In this document: positions 1 through 7,476 of the stretch, piece by piece | Layout: every line of letters starts with the position of its first letter | How positions within the stretch are numbered: the first letter of the stretch is position 1 | Source: Streptosporangium sp. NBC_01495 | GTDB taxonomy: Bacteria; Actinomycetota; Actinomycetes; Streptosporangiales; Streptosporangiaceae | Assembly (NCBI RefSeq): GCF_036250735.1 | Contig: NZ_CP109430.1 | Coordinates: 3,100,001-3,164,000, forward strand | DNA length: 64,000 nucleotides | Direction of reading: 5' to 3' | The notes under the pieces: model-generated | The model's database searches: none | The model's input: only the letters and a program-made list of their open reading frames with translations | What the model was told of the DNA's origin: nothing | Translations under genes and position numbers: made by a program

Positions 1-1
1 G

Positions 2-376
2 CCGAACGCCTGGGAGCAGGACTCCGTCGAGATCTTCGTGGACCCGGAGAACAACAAGACCAGGGGCTACGACGATGACGACGGCCAGTACCGGATCAGC
101 TTCACCGGCCGGAAGACCGTCGGCGGCACCTTCGACGCCTTCGCCGTCAAGGACAACCTGACCGGCGCGGCCACCCGCGTCGCCGGAGGCTACGTGGTCG
201 AGGCGGCGATCCGGCTGCCCACGGTGACCCTGGAGCAGAACGCCCTGCTCGGCTTCGACGTGCAGGCCAACGACGCCACGGGCACCACCCGCACGGCCGC
301 CGCCACCTGGAACGACCCGACCGGGCGGAGCTACGTCGACACGTCGAGGTGGGGGGTGCTCCGGCTCACCAAGTAG
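2..376 (+). CDS. C-terminal CBM9-type domain of a carbohydrate-active enzyme (probable xylanase), partial
   Basis: The window opens inside this gene, in frame from base 2; about 124 residues and the stop remain. The segment from SVEIFVDPENNKT through GYVVEAAIRLP to VDTSRWGVLRLTK matches the family 9 carbohydrate-binding module, the Ca-stabilised beta-sandwich found at the end of many GH10 xylanases. CBM9 modules bind sugar chain ends. The catalytic part lies outside the window, so xylanase is inferred from the module and from the GH43 gene that follows. A strong hairpin terminator sits just downstream. Confidence 0.75.
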   Translation, partial: PNAWEQDSVEIFVDPENNKTRGYDDDDGQYRISFTGRKTVGGTFDAFAVKDNLTGAATRVAGGYVVEAAIRLPTVTLEQNALLGFDVQANDATGTTRTAAATWNDPTGRSYVDTSRWGVLRLTK

Positions 377-385
377 ACACGCCCG

Positions 386-421
386 CCGGGCCCGTCCCTT
401 TCTCAGGGGGGACGGGCCCGG
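386..421 (+). terminator. Intrinsic-type terminator after the CBM9 gene
   Basis: A 13-bp perfect inverted repeat (386-398 with 409-421) encloses a 10-nt loop and starts 9 nt after the stop codon. A pyrimidine-rich but not purely T tract follows. It separates the CBM9 gene from the GH43 gene. Confidence 0.75.
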
Positions 422-565
422 CGTCTCCTTTCCTTCCAGTCCTTCCAGAGCCCGGGGCCTGGGCCCGAGGGCACCAACGACCACAGCCTGGGCCGGGGGC
501 ACCGGCGACCAGAGTTCGAGCCCGGGGACACCAGCGAAGGCCCCTCGTCCGTCAACGGAGGTTTC

Positions 566-2296
566 ATGTACACCAACCCCGTCATCCCCGGTTTCCACCC
601 CGACCCCTCGGTGTGCCGGGTGGGCGAGGACTACTACCTCGTCACCTCGTCCTTCGAGTGGTTCCCCGGGGTGCCGATCTTCCACAGCCGCGACCTCGTG
701 CACTGGCGGCAGCTCGGCCACGTCCTGGACCGGCCGTCCCAGCTCGACCTGGACGGCGTACGGCCGTCCGGCGGCATCTACGCCCCCACCATCCGGCACC
801 ACGACGGCGTCTTCTACATGATCACCACGTTGATGGACGAGCCGGGCAACTTCCTGGTCACCGCCACCGACCCGGCCGGGCCGTGGAGCGACCCGGTGTG
901 GTTCCCCGGCACTCGCGGCTTCGACCCCTCGCTGTTCTTCGACGACGACGGCCGCGCCTGGATGACCGGCACCCGGCTGAAAGACGCCGGGCGCTACGAG
1001 GGCGACAGCGAGATCTGGCTGCGCGAGTTCGACCCGGCCACGCTCAAGCCGTTCGGCGAGGAGCACGTGATCTGGGAGGCGGCGCAGCGCGGCGGCATCT
1101 GGTGCGAGGGCCCGCACATCTACCGGATCGGCGCCTACTACTACCTGCTCACCTCGGAGGGCGGCACCGCCGAGGACCACGCCGTCATGGTCGCCAGAGC
1201 CGAGCGGATCACCGGCCCCTACCTGGGCAACCCGCGCAACCCCGTCCTCACCCACCGCCACCTCGGGCTGCGCCACCCCGTCACCAGCGTCGGCCACCCC
1301 GATCTGGTCCGGACCGCGGAGGGCGAGTGGTGGTCGGTCCTCCTCGCCACCCGCCCCTACGGCGCGCTCCCCGCTTCCGTCGCTCCCGTCGAGGACCGTC
1401 CCTACGGCGCCTCCGCAGGTTCCCCCGACGGCCTCTCCCGCGTGAGCTCCTTCGCCACCCGCTCCCACAGCGGACCGGCCGGCTCCCGTGGCGAATCCAT
1501 CGGCTCCCGTGGCGAATTCGCCGATGACCATGGTGAATCCATCGGCGACCAGCCCACGACGGCCGCCTTCCGCGCCTCCAGGGGCTACAACCTGGGCCGC
1601 GAGACCTTCCTCACCCGCGTCCGCTGGGAGGACGACTGGCCGGTCTTCGACCAGGTGGAACCGTACGCGCAGGCCCCCTCGACCCCCGCGCGCCGCTGGC
1701 CCGCCACCCCCGCCTGCGACCACTTCGACACCCCGCGCCTCGCACCGGAGTGGAACCACCTGCGCACGCCCCGCGAACCGTACTGGAGCCTGGCCGACAG
1801 CCGCCTCACCCTGAGAGTGCGACCGCAGACCCTGCGCGAGCGGGCCGCGCCCAGCCTGGTCGCCCGGCGGCAGCGGCACATCGCCTTCGCGGCCCACACG
1901 GTGATGGAGTTCCGTCCGGAGGGGAAGGAGTGCGCCGGGCTCGTCCTGTTCCAGAACGACGACTTCCACATCACGCTCGTCCTCACCGCGCACGGCCTGG
2001 AACTCACCCGCAGGTCCGGCGGCACCGACACCCTCCTGGTCCGCGCGGACGTCGTCCCCTCCGGCCCGCTGTGGCTGGGCGTGGAGGCCCACGGCCAGGA
2101 CTACCAGGCGCGCTACGCGCTGCGCCCCGGTGAGTGGACCGACCTCGCGGCCCCGGTGGACGGCCGCGTCCTCGGCTCCACCGTGGCCGGAGGCTTCACC
2201 GGCGCCATGATCGGCCTTTACGCCTCCTCCAACGGCCACCCGAGCACCAACACGGCCGCCTTCGACTGGTTCGAATACCTGCCACTCCTGGCATGA
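566..2296 (+). CDS. GH43 family beta-xylosidase / alpha-L-arabinofuranosidase with internal insert
   Basis: This 576-residue protein opens with NPVIPGFHPDPSVCR, the GH43 five-bladed propeller signature with the general base Asp13. The general acid is Glu181 in WCEGPHIY. Residues about 385-575 form the concanavalin-like C-terminal domain of the XynB group. It should trim xylo- or arabinoxylo-oligosaccharides. No signal peptide is visible, so it probably acts inside the cell on imported oligomers. RBS ggagg lies 5-6 nt before ATG. Oddity: about 75 residues (266-338), low complexity and with short repeats, sit between RPYG and YNLGRETFL, two motifs normally almost adjacent. Confidence 0.88.
   Translation: MYTNPVIPGFHPDPSVCRVGEDYYLVTSSFEWFPGVPIFHSRDLVHWRQLGHVLDRPSQLDLDGVRPSGGIYAPTIRHHDGVFYMITTLMDEPGNFLVTATDPAGPWSDPVWFPGTRGFDPSLFFDDDGRAWMTGTRLKDAGRYEGDSEIWLREFDPATLKPFGEEHVIWEAAQRGGIWCEGPHIYRIGAYYYLLTSEGGTAEDHAVMVARAERITGPYLGNPRNPVLTHRHLGLRHPVTSVGHPDLVRTAEGEWWSVLLATRPYGALPASVAPVEDRPYGASAGSPDGLSRVSSFATRSHSGPAGSRGESIGSRGEFADDHGESIGDQPTTAAFRASRGYNLGRETFLTRVRWEDDWPVFDQVEPYAQAPSTPARRWPATPACDHFDTPRLAPEWNHLRTPREPYWSLADSRLTLRVRPQTLRERAAPSLVARRQRHIAFAAHTVMEFRPEGKECAGLVLFQNDDFHITLVLTAHGLELTRRSGGTDTLLVRADVVPSGPLWLGVEAHGQDYQARYALRPGEWTDLAAPVDGRVLGSTVAGGFTGAMIGLYASSNGHPSTNTAAFDWFEYLPLLA
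1480..1552 (+). repeat. Short tandem repeats inside the GH43 insert
   Basis: Degenerate 21-nt units encode GSRGESI, GSRGEFA and DDHGESIG in succession, within the extra segment of the GH43 gene. The period is a multiple of three, so the reading frame survives changes in copy number. Confidence 0.7.
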
Positions 2297-2326
2297 CCTC
2301 CGGGAGCCGGTGATTTTCGGGAGGTC
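2295..2326 (+). terminator. Possible weak terminator after the GH43 gene
   Basis: GACCTCC at 2295-2301 pairs with GGAGGTC at 2320-2326, overlapping the GH43 stop codon. There is no clear T tract. Confidence 0.35.
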
Positions 2327-2405
2327 GGTGTGACGAGGGAGAGCGACGTCGACTGACTGGACCACGGTTGTCGCTGCACGTGATCTTGTATTGGCCTACG
2401 CTCAA

Positions 2406-2423
2406 TCTAGACAGACTAGACAG
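2406..2423 (+). promoter_or_regulatory. Probable toxin-antitoxin operator
   Basis: TCTAG (2406-2410) and CTAGA (2416-2420) form an inverted repeat with a 5-bp spacer. TAGACAG also occurs twice as a direct repeat (2408-2414, 2417-2423). It lies directly upstream of the antitoxin RBS, where Phd/YefM-type antitoxins normally bind to autoregulate. Operator function is inferred. Confidence 0.55.
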
Positions 2424-2432
2424 GAGGTTTTC

Positions 2433-2684
2433 GTGGGCGGATGGCAGGTGCAGGAGGCGAAGCAGCGCTTCAGCGAGGTCGTACGGCGGGCGGTCAGTGA
2501 AGGGCCTCAAGTGGTCACCCGGCACGGAGAGGAAGTGGCCGTGGTGATCGACATCGCCGAATATCGCCGTCTCAAAGGCGACGCTCCAGATTTCGGGCGG
2601 TTCCTTCTCGCTGATCCCAACTGGGACGACGACATCGAGTTTCCCCGGAACCGGGATCTTCCCCGAGGGGTGGATCTCGGCTGA
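2433..2684 (+). CDS. Phd/YefM-type antitoxin
   Basis: This 83-residue protein begins GGWQVQEAKQRFSEVV and continues VVTRHGEEVAVVIDIAEYRRL, the standard Phd/YefM N-terminal DNA-binding fold. Its C-terminal acidic tail (LADPNWDDDIEFPRNRD) is the usual toxin-neutralising segment. I chose the GTG at 2433 because caggagg ends 5 nt before it; the in-frame start at 2391 has no RBS. The stop overlaps the toxin ATG by one base, so the two are translationally coupled. It should bind and inactivate the PIN toxin and repress its own promoter. Confidence 0.88.
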   Translation: MGGWQVQEAKQRFSEVVRRAVSEGPQVVTRHGEEVAVVIDIAEYRRLKGDAPDFGRFLLADPNWDDDIEFPRNRDLPRGVDLG

Positions 2685-3106
2685 TGGGCATCGGCTATCT
2701 CCTCGACACGAATGTGGTCTCCGAGGTTCGCAAGCGAAGCGGAAGTTCTCACGTCAGGGACTGGATAGGTGGGGCTCACGGGCCCACGCTCTATCTCAGC
2801 AGCCTGACGGTCGGTGAGATCCGCTGCGGAGTCGAGCTCCGCCGACGCAGGGATCCCGAGCAGGCGACGATTCTGGAACGCTGGCTTCACGGACTTCACC
2901 GGCAGTTCGGTGATCGCATCGTTCCCGTCACCTCGGAGGTCGCGGAGGAGTGGGGACGGCTGAACGCCATCCGCCCGCTTCCGACGACGGACGGCCTGAT
3001 CGCCGCGACGGCCAGGGTGAACGGGTGGACGCTGGTGAGCAGGAACGTCAAGGACTTCGAGGGCACGGGCGTGTCCGTGGTCAACCCCTTCGAGTCGCCG
3101 CACTGA
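2684..3106 (+). CDS. VapC/FitB-type PIN-domain toxin ribonuclease
   Basis: This 140-residue PIN protein carries the expected acidic metal ligands: Asp8 in LLDTNVVSE, Glu in LTVGEIRCGV, Asp in TTDGLIAATA and Asp in SRNVKDFEG. PIN toxins of this group cleave RNA and arrest growth until neutralised by the partner antitoxin encoded one base upstream. The last 26 bp overlap, on the opposite strand, the 3' end of the penicillin-binding protein gene. Length and motifs suggest an intact toxin. Confidence 0.9.
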   Translation: MGIGYLLDTNVVSEVRKRSGSSHVRDWIGGAHGPTLYLSSLTVGEIRCGVELRRRRDPEQATILERWLHGLHRQFGDRIVPVTSEVAEEWGRLNAIRPLPTTDGLIAATARVNGWTLVSRNVKDFEGTGVSVVNPFESPH

Positions 3107-5201
3107 CGTCGCCGTCCGTGGGCCGCGGTGCGGGCCGGCAGTCCTGGGAACACCCTCCGAAGCGGGCCGAGTCGATGGGCGTGAACGACGCCGGCGGCAC
3201 ACTCTTCAACGCGCCGATCATCGTGTCCTTCCAGATCGGCCCGGGAAGGGTGGCCCCGGCCACCGCCCCGTAGTACCGGCCGCCGATCGTGACGCCGGTC
3301 AGCCTGTGGTCCCGCGAGCCGCGCGGGTCGCCGATGCTGACCGCGCCGGCCAGGTCCGGGGTGAACCCGGCGAACCACGCGGACGCGTAGTCATCGGTGG
3401 TGCCGGTCTTGCCGGCCGCGTCGCGGCCGATGCCACCGACGAGCCGCATCGTGCCCTTGGTGAACACCCCCGACAGCACGTCGGCCGCCGCGTCGGCGAC
3501 CTCGGGGTCGAGCTCCTGGCGGCACTTGGGCTTGTAGGCGGTGACCTCACCGTTCCTGTCGGTGATCCGGGTGATCGCCATCGGCGCGCAGTACTTGCCA
3601 CGCGCGCCGATCGAGGCGTAGGCGTTGGCCACCGTCACCGGGTCCATCTCGTTGGTGCCCAGCGTGAACGTCGAGAACTCCAGGAGCTTGAGCCCGTCGG
3701 AGCGGTGGATGCCCAGCGATCTCGCGGTCTTGATCGTCTCACAGAGCCCGACGCGCTGCTCCAGCTCCATGAAGAACGTGTTCACCGACCCCCAGGTGCC
3801 GGTCTGCAGGGTCTTCCACCCCGGAGCGCCCTCGTCGTTGGTGACCGTCCAGCCCGGGTCGCCGATGTTCTCGCCCTTGCAGTTCTTGAACGCCGAGTAC
3901 CCCGAGGCGCGGAAACCGGCCCCGGCGGTGAACCCGTCGTTGACCTTCATGCCCTGCTCCAGCGCGGTGAGCAACGTGAACGTCTTGAACGTCGAGCCCG
4001 CCTGGAAACCGACGCCGCCGCCGTGCGCGGCGTCCGCGACCAGGTTGTAGGACATCTCGTTCCTGGCCTTGCTGCGCCCGTAGGTCCGGCTGGCCGCCAT
4101 GGCCTTGATCGCCCCGGTACCCGGCTGGACCAGCGCCTCGGCCGCCGCCGGGTTGTCGGAGGGGTGGACCCACTTCCTGATCGCCCGGTCCGCCGCCGCC
4201 TGCATGGCCGGATCCAGCGTGGTCCTGATCGTCAGACCGCCACGATTGAGGAACTCCCCCCGCGCCTTGGCCGTCTTGCCGAACGCGGGATTCTTCAACA
4301 CCTCGTTGCGGGCGTAGATGCAGAAGTACGGGTACTTGCTGGACTCACACCCGCCGGGCAGCTTCGTCCCCTTGTAGCCGAGCTTGGCGGCCTTCGCCTT
4401 CGCCGCCTCGGCCGGGGTGATCTTGCCCAGCTCCGCCATCCGGTCCAGCACCACGTTGCGCCGCTTCAGCAACCGATCCCGATGCTTCCTGCCCAGGTTG
4501 GGGTCGGTGGCGTTGGGGTCCTGCACCGCGCCCGCCAGCGTCGCCGCCTGCGGCAGGGTGAGGTCGGCCGCGGGCACACCGAAGAACCGCTTGGCCGCCG
4601 CCTCCACCCCATAGGCACTCGCCCCGAAATAGGCGATGTTCAGATACTTCTCCAAGATCTCGTCCTTGGAGTACTTCTCCTCCACCGCCATCGCGTGCCG
4701 CAACTCGTTCAGCTTGCGCGCGTAACTGGCCTCCAGCGCCTTGTCCTTCTCCTCGTCGCTGGAGGCGGAGTTGAGCAGGACCTGCTTGACGTACTGCTGG
4801 GTGATACTGGAGCCGCCCTGGCTCACCCCGCCCGCGCTCAGGTTCTTGGCGAACGCGCGGATCGTGCCCTCAAGATCGATCGCACCGTGCTGGTAGAACC
4901 GGTAGTCCTCGATCGAGATGATCGCCGTCTTCATGATCTCGGCGACCTCGTCGAGCTTCACGACCTCGCGATACTCCTCGTAGAACCGCGCGATCTCGTT
5001 GCCCTTGGCGTCCTGCATGATCGTGACCTCCGCCGGCGGCGGCTCGGTGAGATCCTCAGGTCTGAGGTCCACCTCGCTGGTCACCGACATGAAGCCGAGG
5101 CCCGCGCCCCCCACGGCTGGCAACGCGATCCCCGCCACGAGCACGCCCACCGCCGCGCCCGCGGCGGCGAGTCGTACGATCTTCGTCCCCCGACCGGACA
5201 T
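3081..5201 (-). CDS. Bifunctional class A penicillin-binding protein (transglycosylase/transpeptidase)
   Basis: This 706-residue protein has an N-terminal membrane anchor (about residues 8-38), a GT51 glycosyltransferase domain with catalytic Glu98 in SIEDYRFYQHG and the GGSSITQQYVK motif, then a penicillin-binding transpeptidase domain. Active-site motifs are Ser403-x-x-Lys406 (GSTFK), Ser472-Val-Asn474 and Lys598-Thr-Gly600. It polymerises and cross-links peptidoglycan outside the membrane. Its ATG overlaps by one base the stop of the upstream lactamase-fold gene, so translation is coupled. Its 3' end overlaps the VapC gene antisense. Confidence 0.93.
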   Translation of the reverse strand: MSGRGTKIVRLAAAGAAVGVLVAGIALPAVGGAGLGFMSVTSEVDLRPEDLTEPPPAEVTIMQDAKGNEIARFYEEYREVVKLDEVAEIMKTAIISIEDYRFYQHGAIDLEGTIRAFAKNLSAGGVSQGGSSITQQYVKQVLLNSASSDEEKDKALEASYARKLNELRHAMAVEEKYSKDEILEKYLNIAYFGASAYGVEAAAKRFFGVPAADLTLPQAATLAGAVQDPNATDPNLGRKHRDRLLKRRNVVLDRMAELGKITPAEAAKAKAAKLGYKGTKLPGGCESSKYPYFCIYARNEVLKNPAFGKTAKARGEFLNRGGLTIRTTLDPAMQAAADRAIRKWVHPSDNPAAAEALVQPGTGAIKAMAASRTYGRSKARNEMSYNLVADAAHGGGVGFQAGSTFKTFTLLTALEQGMKVNDGFTAGAGFRASGYSAFKNCKGENIGDPGWTVTNDEGAPGWKTLQTGTWGSVNTFFMELEQRVGLCETIKTARSLGIHRSDGLKLLEFSTFTLGTNEMDPVTVANAYASIGARGKYCAPMAITRITDRNGEVTAYKPKCRQELDPEVADAAADVLSGVFTKGTMRLVGGIGRDAAGKTGTTDDYASAWFAGFTPDLAGAVSIGDPRGSRDHRLTGVTIGGRYYGAVAGATLPGPIWKDTMIGALKSVPPASFTPIDSARFGGCSQDCRPAPRPTDGDVSAATRRG

Positions 5202-6166
5202 CAGAGCCTGCCGAGCCCGCGGGCCAGGATGGTGGCGGTCTTCGCGATGGTCGGGTTGTCGGTGGCGAGACCCGGGGTGCGGTTGGTGTAGATCGCCATG
5301 ATGATGGGGGCGTCGCCCTTTCTGGGCCAGATGACGGCGATGTCGTTGCCGCCGCCGAACCCGTCGGAGTTGGTGCCGGTCTTGTCGCCGATAGTCCAGG
5401 TCTTGGGCAGGCCCGCCCGGATGCGCTCGTCGCCGGTCTTGTTCGCGAGCAGCCAGGCGTTGAGCTGCTCGCGGTCCTTGGCGTGCAGCGCCTTGCCGGT
5501 CGTGAGCACGCGCAGGTCGCGGCCGATGGCCGCGGGCGTGGTGGTGTCACGCTTTTCCTTGGGGGTCCAGTCGTTGAGCTCGGGGTGCCAGCGGTCCATC
5601 CGGGAGACCGGGTCCTTCAGGCCGCGGAAGTACTTCGTCAGGCCCGCAGGGCCGCCGATCTGCTTGAGCAGCAGGTTGGACGCGGTGCCATCGCTCTGAG
5701 TGACGGCAGCCTCACACAGTTGGGTGACGGTCAGGCCGTCCTTGACGTGCTTCTCGGTGACCGGCGAGTTGGGCTTCATGTCGGCGGCCGTCCACTTGAC
5801 GAGCTTGTTCATCAGGCCGGGGGCGGAGGTGCGCGCCTTGTGCAGCACACTCGCGCAGAGGGGCGCCTTGAAGGTGGACAGCATCGGGAAGCGCTCGCCC
5901 GACCGGTACGTCACCGTCCTGCCGGTCGCCGTGTCCAGGGCGTACGCGCCGATGCGGCCCTTGAAGGACGCCTCCAGCCCGCGCAGGTCCTTGAGGGTCT
6001 GATCAGCGCGCGCAGGCGTCGCCGTCGTCTGATCAGTACGCGCGGGAGTCGTCGTCGCGGGCGGAGCGGTGGACGCGTGAGCGGTCGTCGCGACACCCGG
6101 CAGGGGGACGAGCACGAGTGAGGCCAGCGTCGAGAGCACGGCGCGTCGAAGAAGCTGAGCGGGCAT
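5201..6166 (-). CDS. Class A beta-lactamase-fold serine hydrolase lacking Glu166
   Basis: This 321-residue protein has an N-terminal signal peptide (about residues 1-32). It aligns without gaps from Ser130 to Lys234 (Ambler numbering) with class A beta-lactamases. It keeps the nucleophile motif Ser97-T-F-Lys100 and the KTG motif at 262-264. The SDN loop is SDG (158-160). The omega-loop position 166 is His194 (DRWHPELND), where active enzymes have the deacylating Glu. ATG 6166 has an RBS (ggaagg); an upstream in-frame start at 6232 would precede the signal peptide. It may be a slow beta-lactamase, a penicillin trap or sensor, or a D,D-peptidase, coupled to the downstream PBP. Confidence 0.85.
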   Translation of the reverse strand: MPAQLLRRAVLSTLASLVLVPLPGVATTAHASTAPPATTTPARTDQTTATPARADQTLKDLRGLEASFKGRIGAYALDTATGRTVTYRSGERFPMLSTFKAPLCASVLHKARTSAPGLMNKLVKWTAADMKPNSPVTEKHVKDGLTVTQLCEAAVTQSDGTASNLLLKQIGGPAGLTKYFRGLKDPVSRMDRWHPELNDWTPKEKRDTTTPAAIGRDLRVLTTGKALHAKDREQLNAWLLANKTGDERIRAGLPKTWTIGDKTGTNSDGFGGGNDIAVIWPRKGDAPIIMAIYTNRTPGLATDNPTIAKTATILARGLGRL

Positions 6167-6237
6167 GGTCGGGCCTTCCCATCGTGGACTGGATACGACG
6201 GGAAGTCTCGTGTCGTTGTTCGATGCCGTCAAAGACA

Positions 6238-6262
6238 GAAACAGTCGGTTTCATGCTGAAAC
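6238..6262 (-). promoter_or_regulatory. Phased GAAAC/GTTTC operator candidate upstream of the lactamase-PBP operon
   Basis: GAAAC (6238-6242), GTTTC (6248-6252) and GAAAC (6258-6262) alternate in orientation at an exact 10-bp period. The last two form a perfect palindrome, GTTTCA-tgc-TGAAAC. They lie 72-96 bp upstream of the lactamase start. Repressor binding is inferred from symmetry alone. Confidence 0.4.
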
Positions 6263-6339
6263 GGCATACGCGGACGTCCCCGGAGCCTGGAGAGCGTTCG
6301 TCGGTGTGAGCGGGCGGGAAGTCGATTCCGGGGAGGCCA

Positions 6340-6480
6340 TGTGATCATCACATCGCGATCGTTCGGCGAGCCCGTCGCCTTCCTCGGCCCCTCCGGGCCG
6401 ACCTCGAGGCGGCGGGCCTGACCACGGAGGTGCGCCGGGTGCCCTACGAGTTCCAGCGTGGCGCCGACCGGCTGCCGGCG
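6340..6480 (+). pseudogene. Possible remnant of a D-2-hydroxyacid dehydrogenase N-terminus
   Basis: One frame reads VIITSRSFGEPVAFL and then, after a frame shift, LRADLEAAGLTTEVRRVPYEF. Together these resemble the start of a D-isomer-specific 2-hydroxyacid dehydrogenase. No catalytic domain follows before the ABC transporter genes. The assignment rests on a short stretch and is tentative. Confidence 0.3.
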
Positions 6481-6538
6481 GTCGGAAAACGGCCGGGGCC
6501 GTTCGGCGCCACCTCCCGGAGTGATCGGCCGGGCACGG

Positions 6539-7474
6539 TCACTTGCTGAAACCGGCCGTCAGGCCGCTGAGCAGCTGGCGGCGGCCGATCACGTACAGGA
6601 CCAGGATTGGCAGCGTGGTCAGCACGACGGAGGCGAGCACGGCCGGCACGTTCACGCTGTACTGCCCCTGGAAGGTCCACAACGCGAGCGGCAGCGTGCG
6701 CTTGTCGGGGCTCTGGGTGAGGATCAGCGGCAGCAGGAACCCGTTCCAGATCGTCAGCGCGTTGTAGATCGTCACCGTCACCACGGCGGGCATGGTGAGC
6801 GGCAGGGCCAGGCGCCAGAGTGTCGCCAGCTCGCCCGCGCCGTCCAGCCGCATCGATTCGAACAGCTCCTTGGGCACGTCACGGATGAAGTTGGTCAGGA
6901 CCAGCACCGACAGCGGGATCGAGAAGGCGATCGACGGGAGGATCAGCCCCGTCAGCGAGTCGTAGAGCTGCAACCGGATGATGATCAGGTAGACGGGGAT
7001 GATGGTCGCCTGCAACGGGATGGCCAGGCCCATGAGAAAGAGCGCGTTCACCCCGCGAAGGAAGCGGAAGGAACCGCTGCCCCGGACGATCGCGTACGCC
7101 GCCATGAACGCGACCGCGACCGCCGGGACGACCGCGCCGACGGTCACGATGAGGCTGTTGAGGAAGTACAGCGGGAAGTCGGACTCGACGACCAGCCGGT
7201 AGTTGTCGAGGGTCGGTTCGGCCGGCGGCGCCAGCGGGTTGGTGGCGTAGTAGCTGCTCTGCGCCTTGAAGCTGGTGATGACGATCCAGTAGATCGGCAC
7301 GATCACGATCGCCAGCCACAGCCAGCCCGCGGCCCCGCCCAGCCAGTTGCGGCGCTCGCCGAGCGCCCGAGTCTGGTGTTCGCCCGCCCGCGGCCGGCGT
7401 CGGCGGCGGTGCCCGCGTCGTTCCGATTCGAGTGTCTCGGTCCGCTCGGGCCTCGTCGTCTGGGTCACGCCCAT
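6539..7474 (-). CDS. Carbohydrate ABC transporter permease (MalG type)
   Basis: This 311-residue membrane protein has six predicted helices after an arginine-rich N-terminus. It contains the coupling (EAA) loop ELFESMRLDGAGELATLWRLALPLTMP, which docks on the ATPase. It resembles MalG/LacG permeases of family 1 sugar importers. The ATG at 7474 lies 2 nt after the stop of the partner permease gene, so they are co-transcribed. No ATPase gene is in the cluster; such actinomycete importers commonly share the MsiK ATPase encoded elsewhere. Confidence 0.92.
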   Translation of the reverse strand: MGVTQTTRPERTETLESERRGHRRRRRPRAGEHQTRALGERRNWLGGAAGWLWLAIVIVPIYWIVITSFKAQSSYYATNPLAPPAEPTLDNYRLVVESDFPLYFLNSLIVTVGAVVPAVAVAFMAAYAIVRGSGSFRFLRGVNALFLMGLAIPLQATIIPVYLIIIRLQLYDSLTGLILPSIAFSIPLSVLVLTNFIRDVPKELFESMRLDGAGELATLWRLALPLTMPAVVTVTIYNALTIWNGFLLPLILTQSPDKRTLPLALWTFQGQYSVNVPAVLASVVLTTLPILVLYVIGRRQLLSGLTAGFSK

Positions 7475-7476
7475 GG

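Noticed and set aside
3306..5291. Long plus-strand reading frame of about 660 codons opposite the PBP gene
   Set aside because: It is antisense to a clear PBP with all catalytic motifs, and its product is a His/Arg/Leu-rich low-information sequence typical of the mirror frame in GC-rich DNA.
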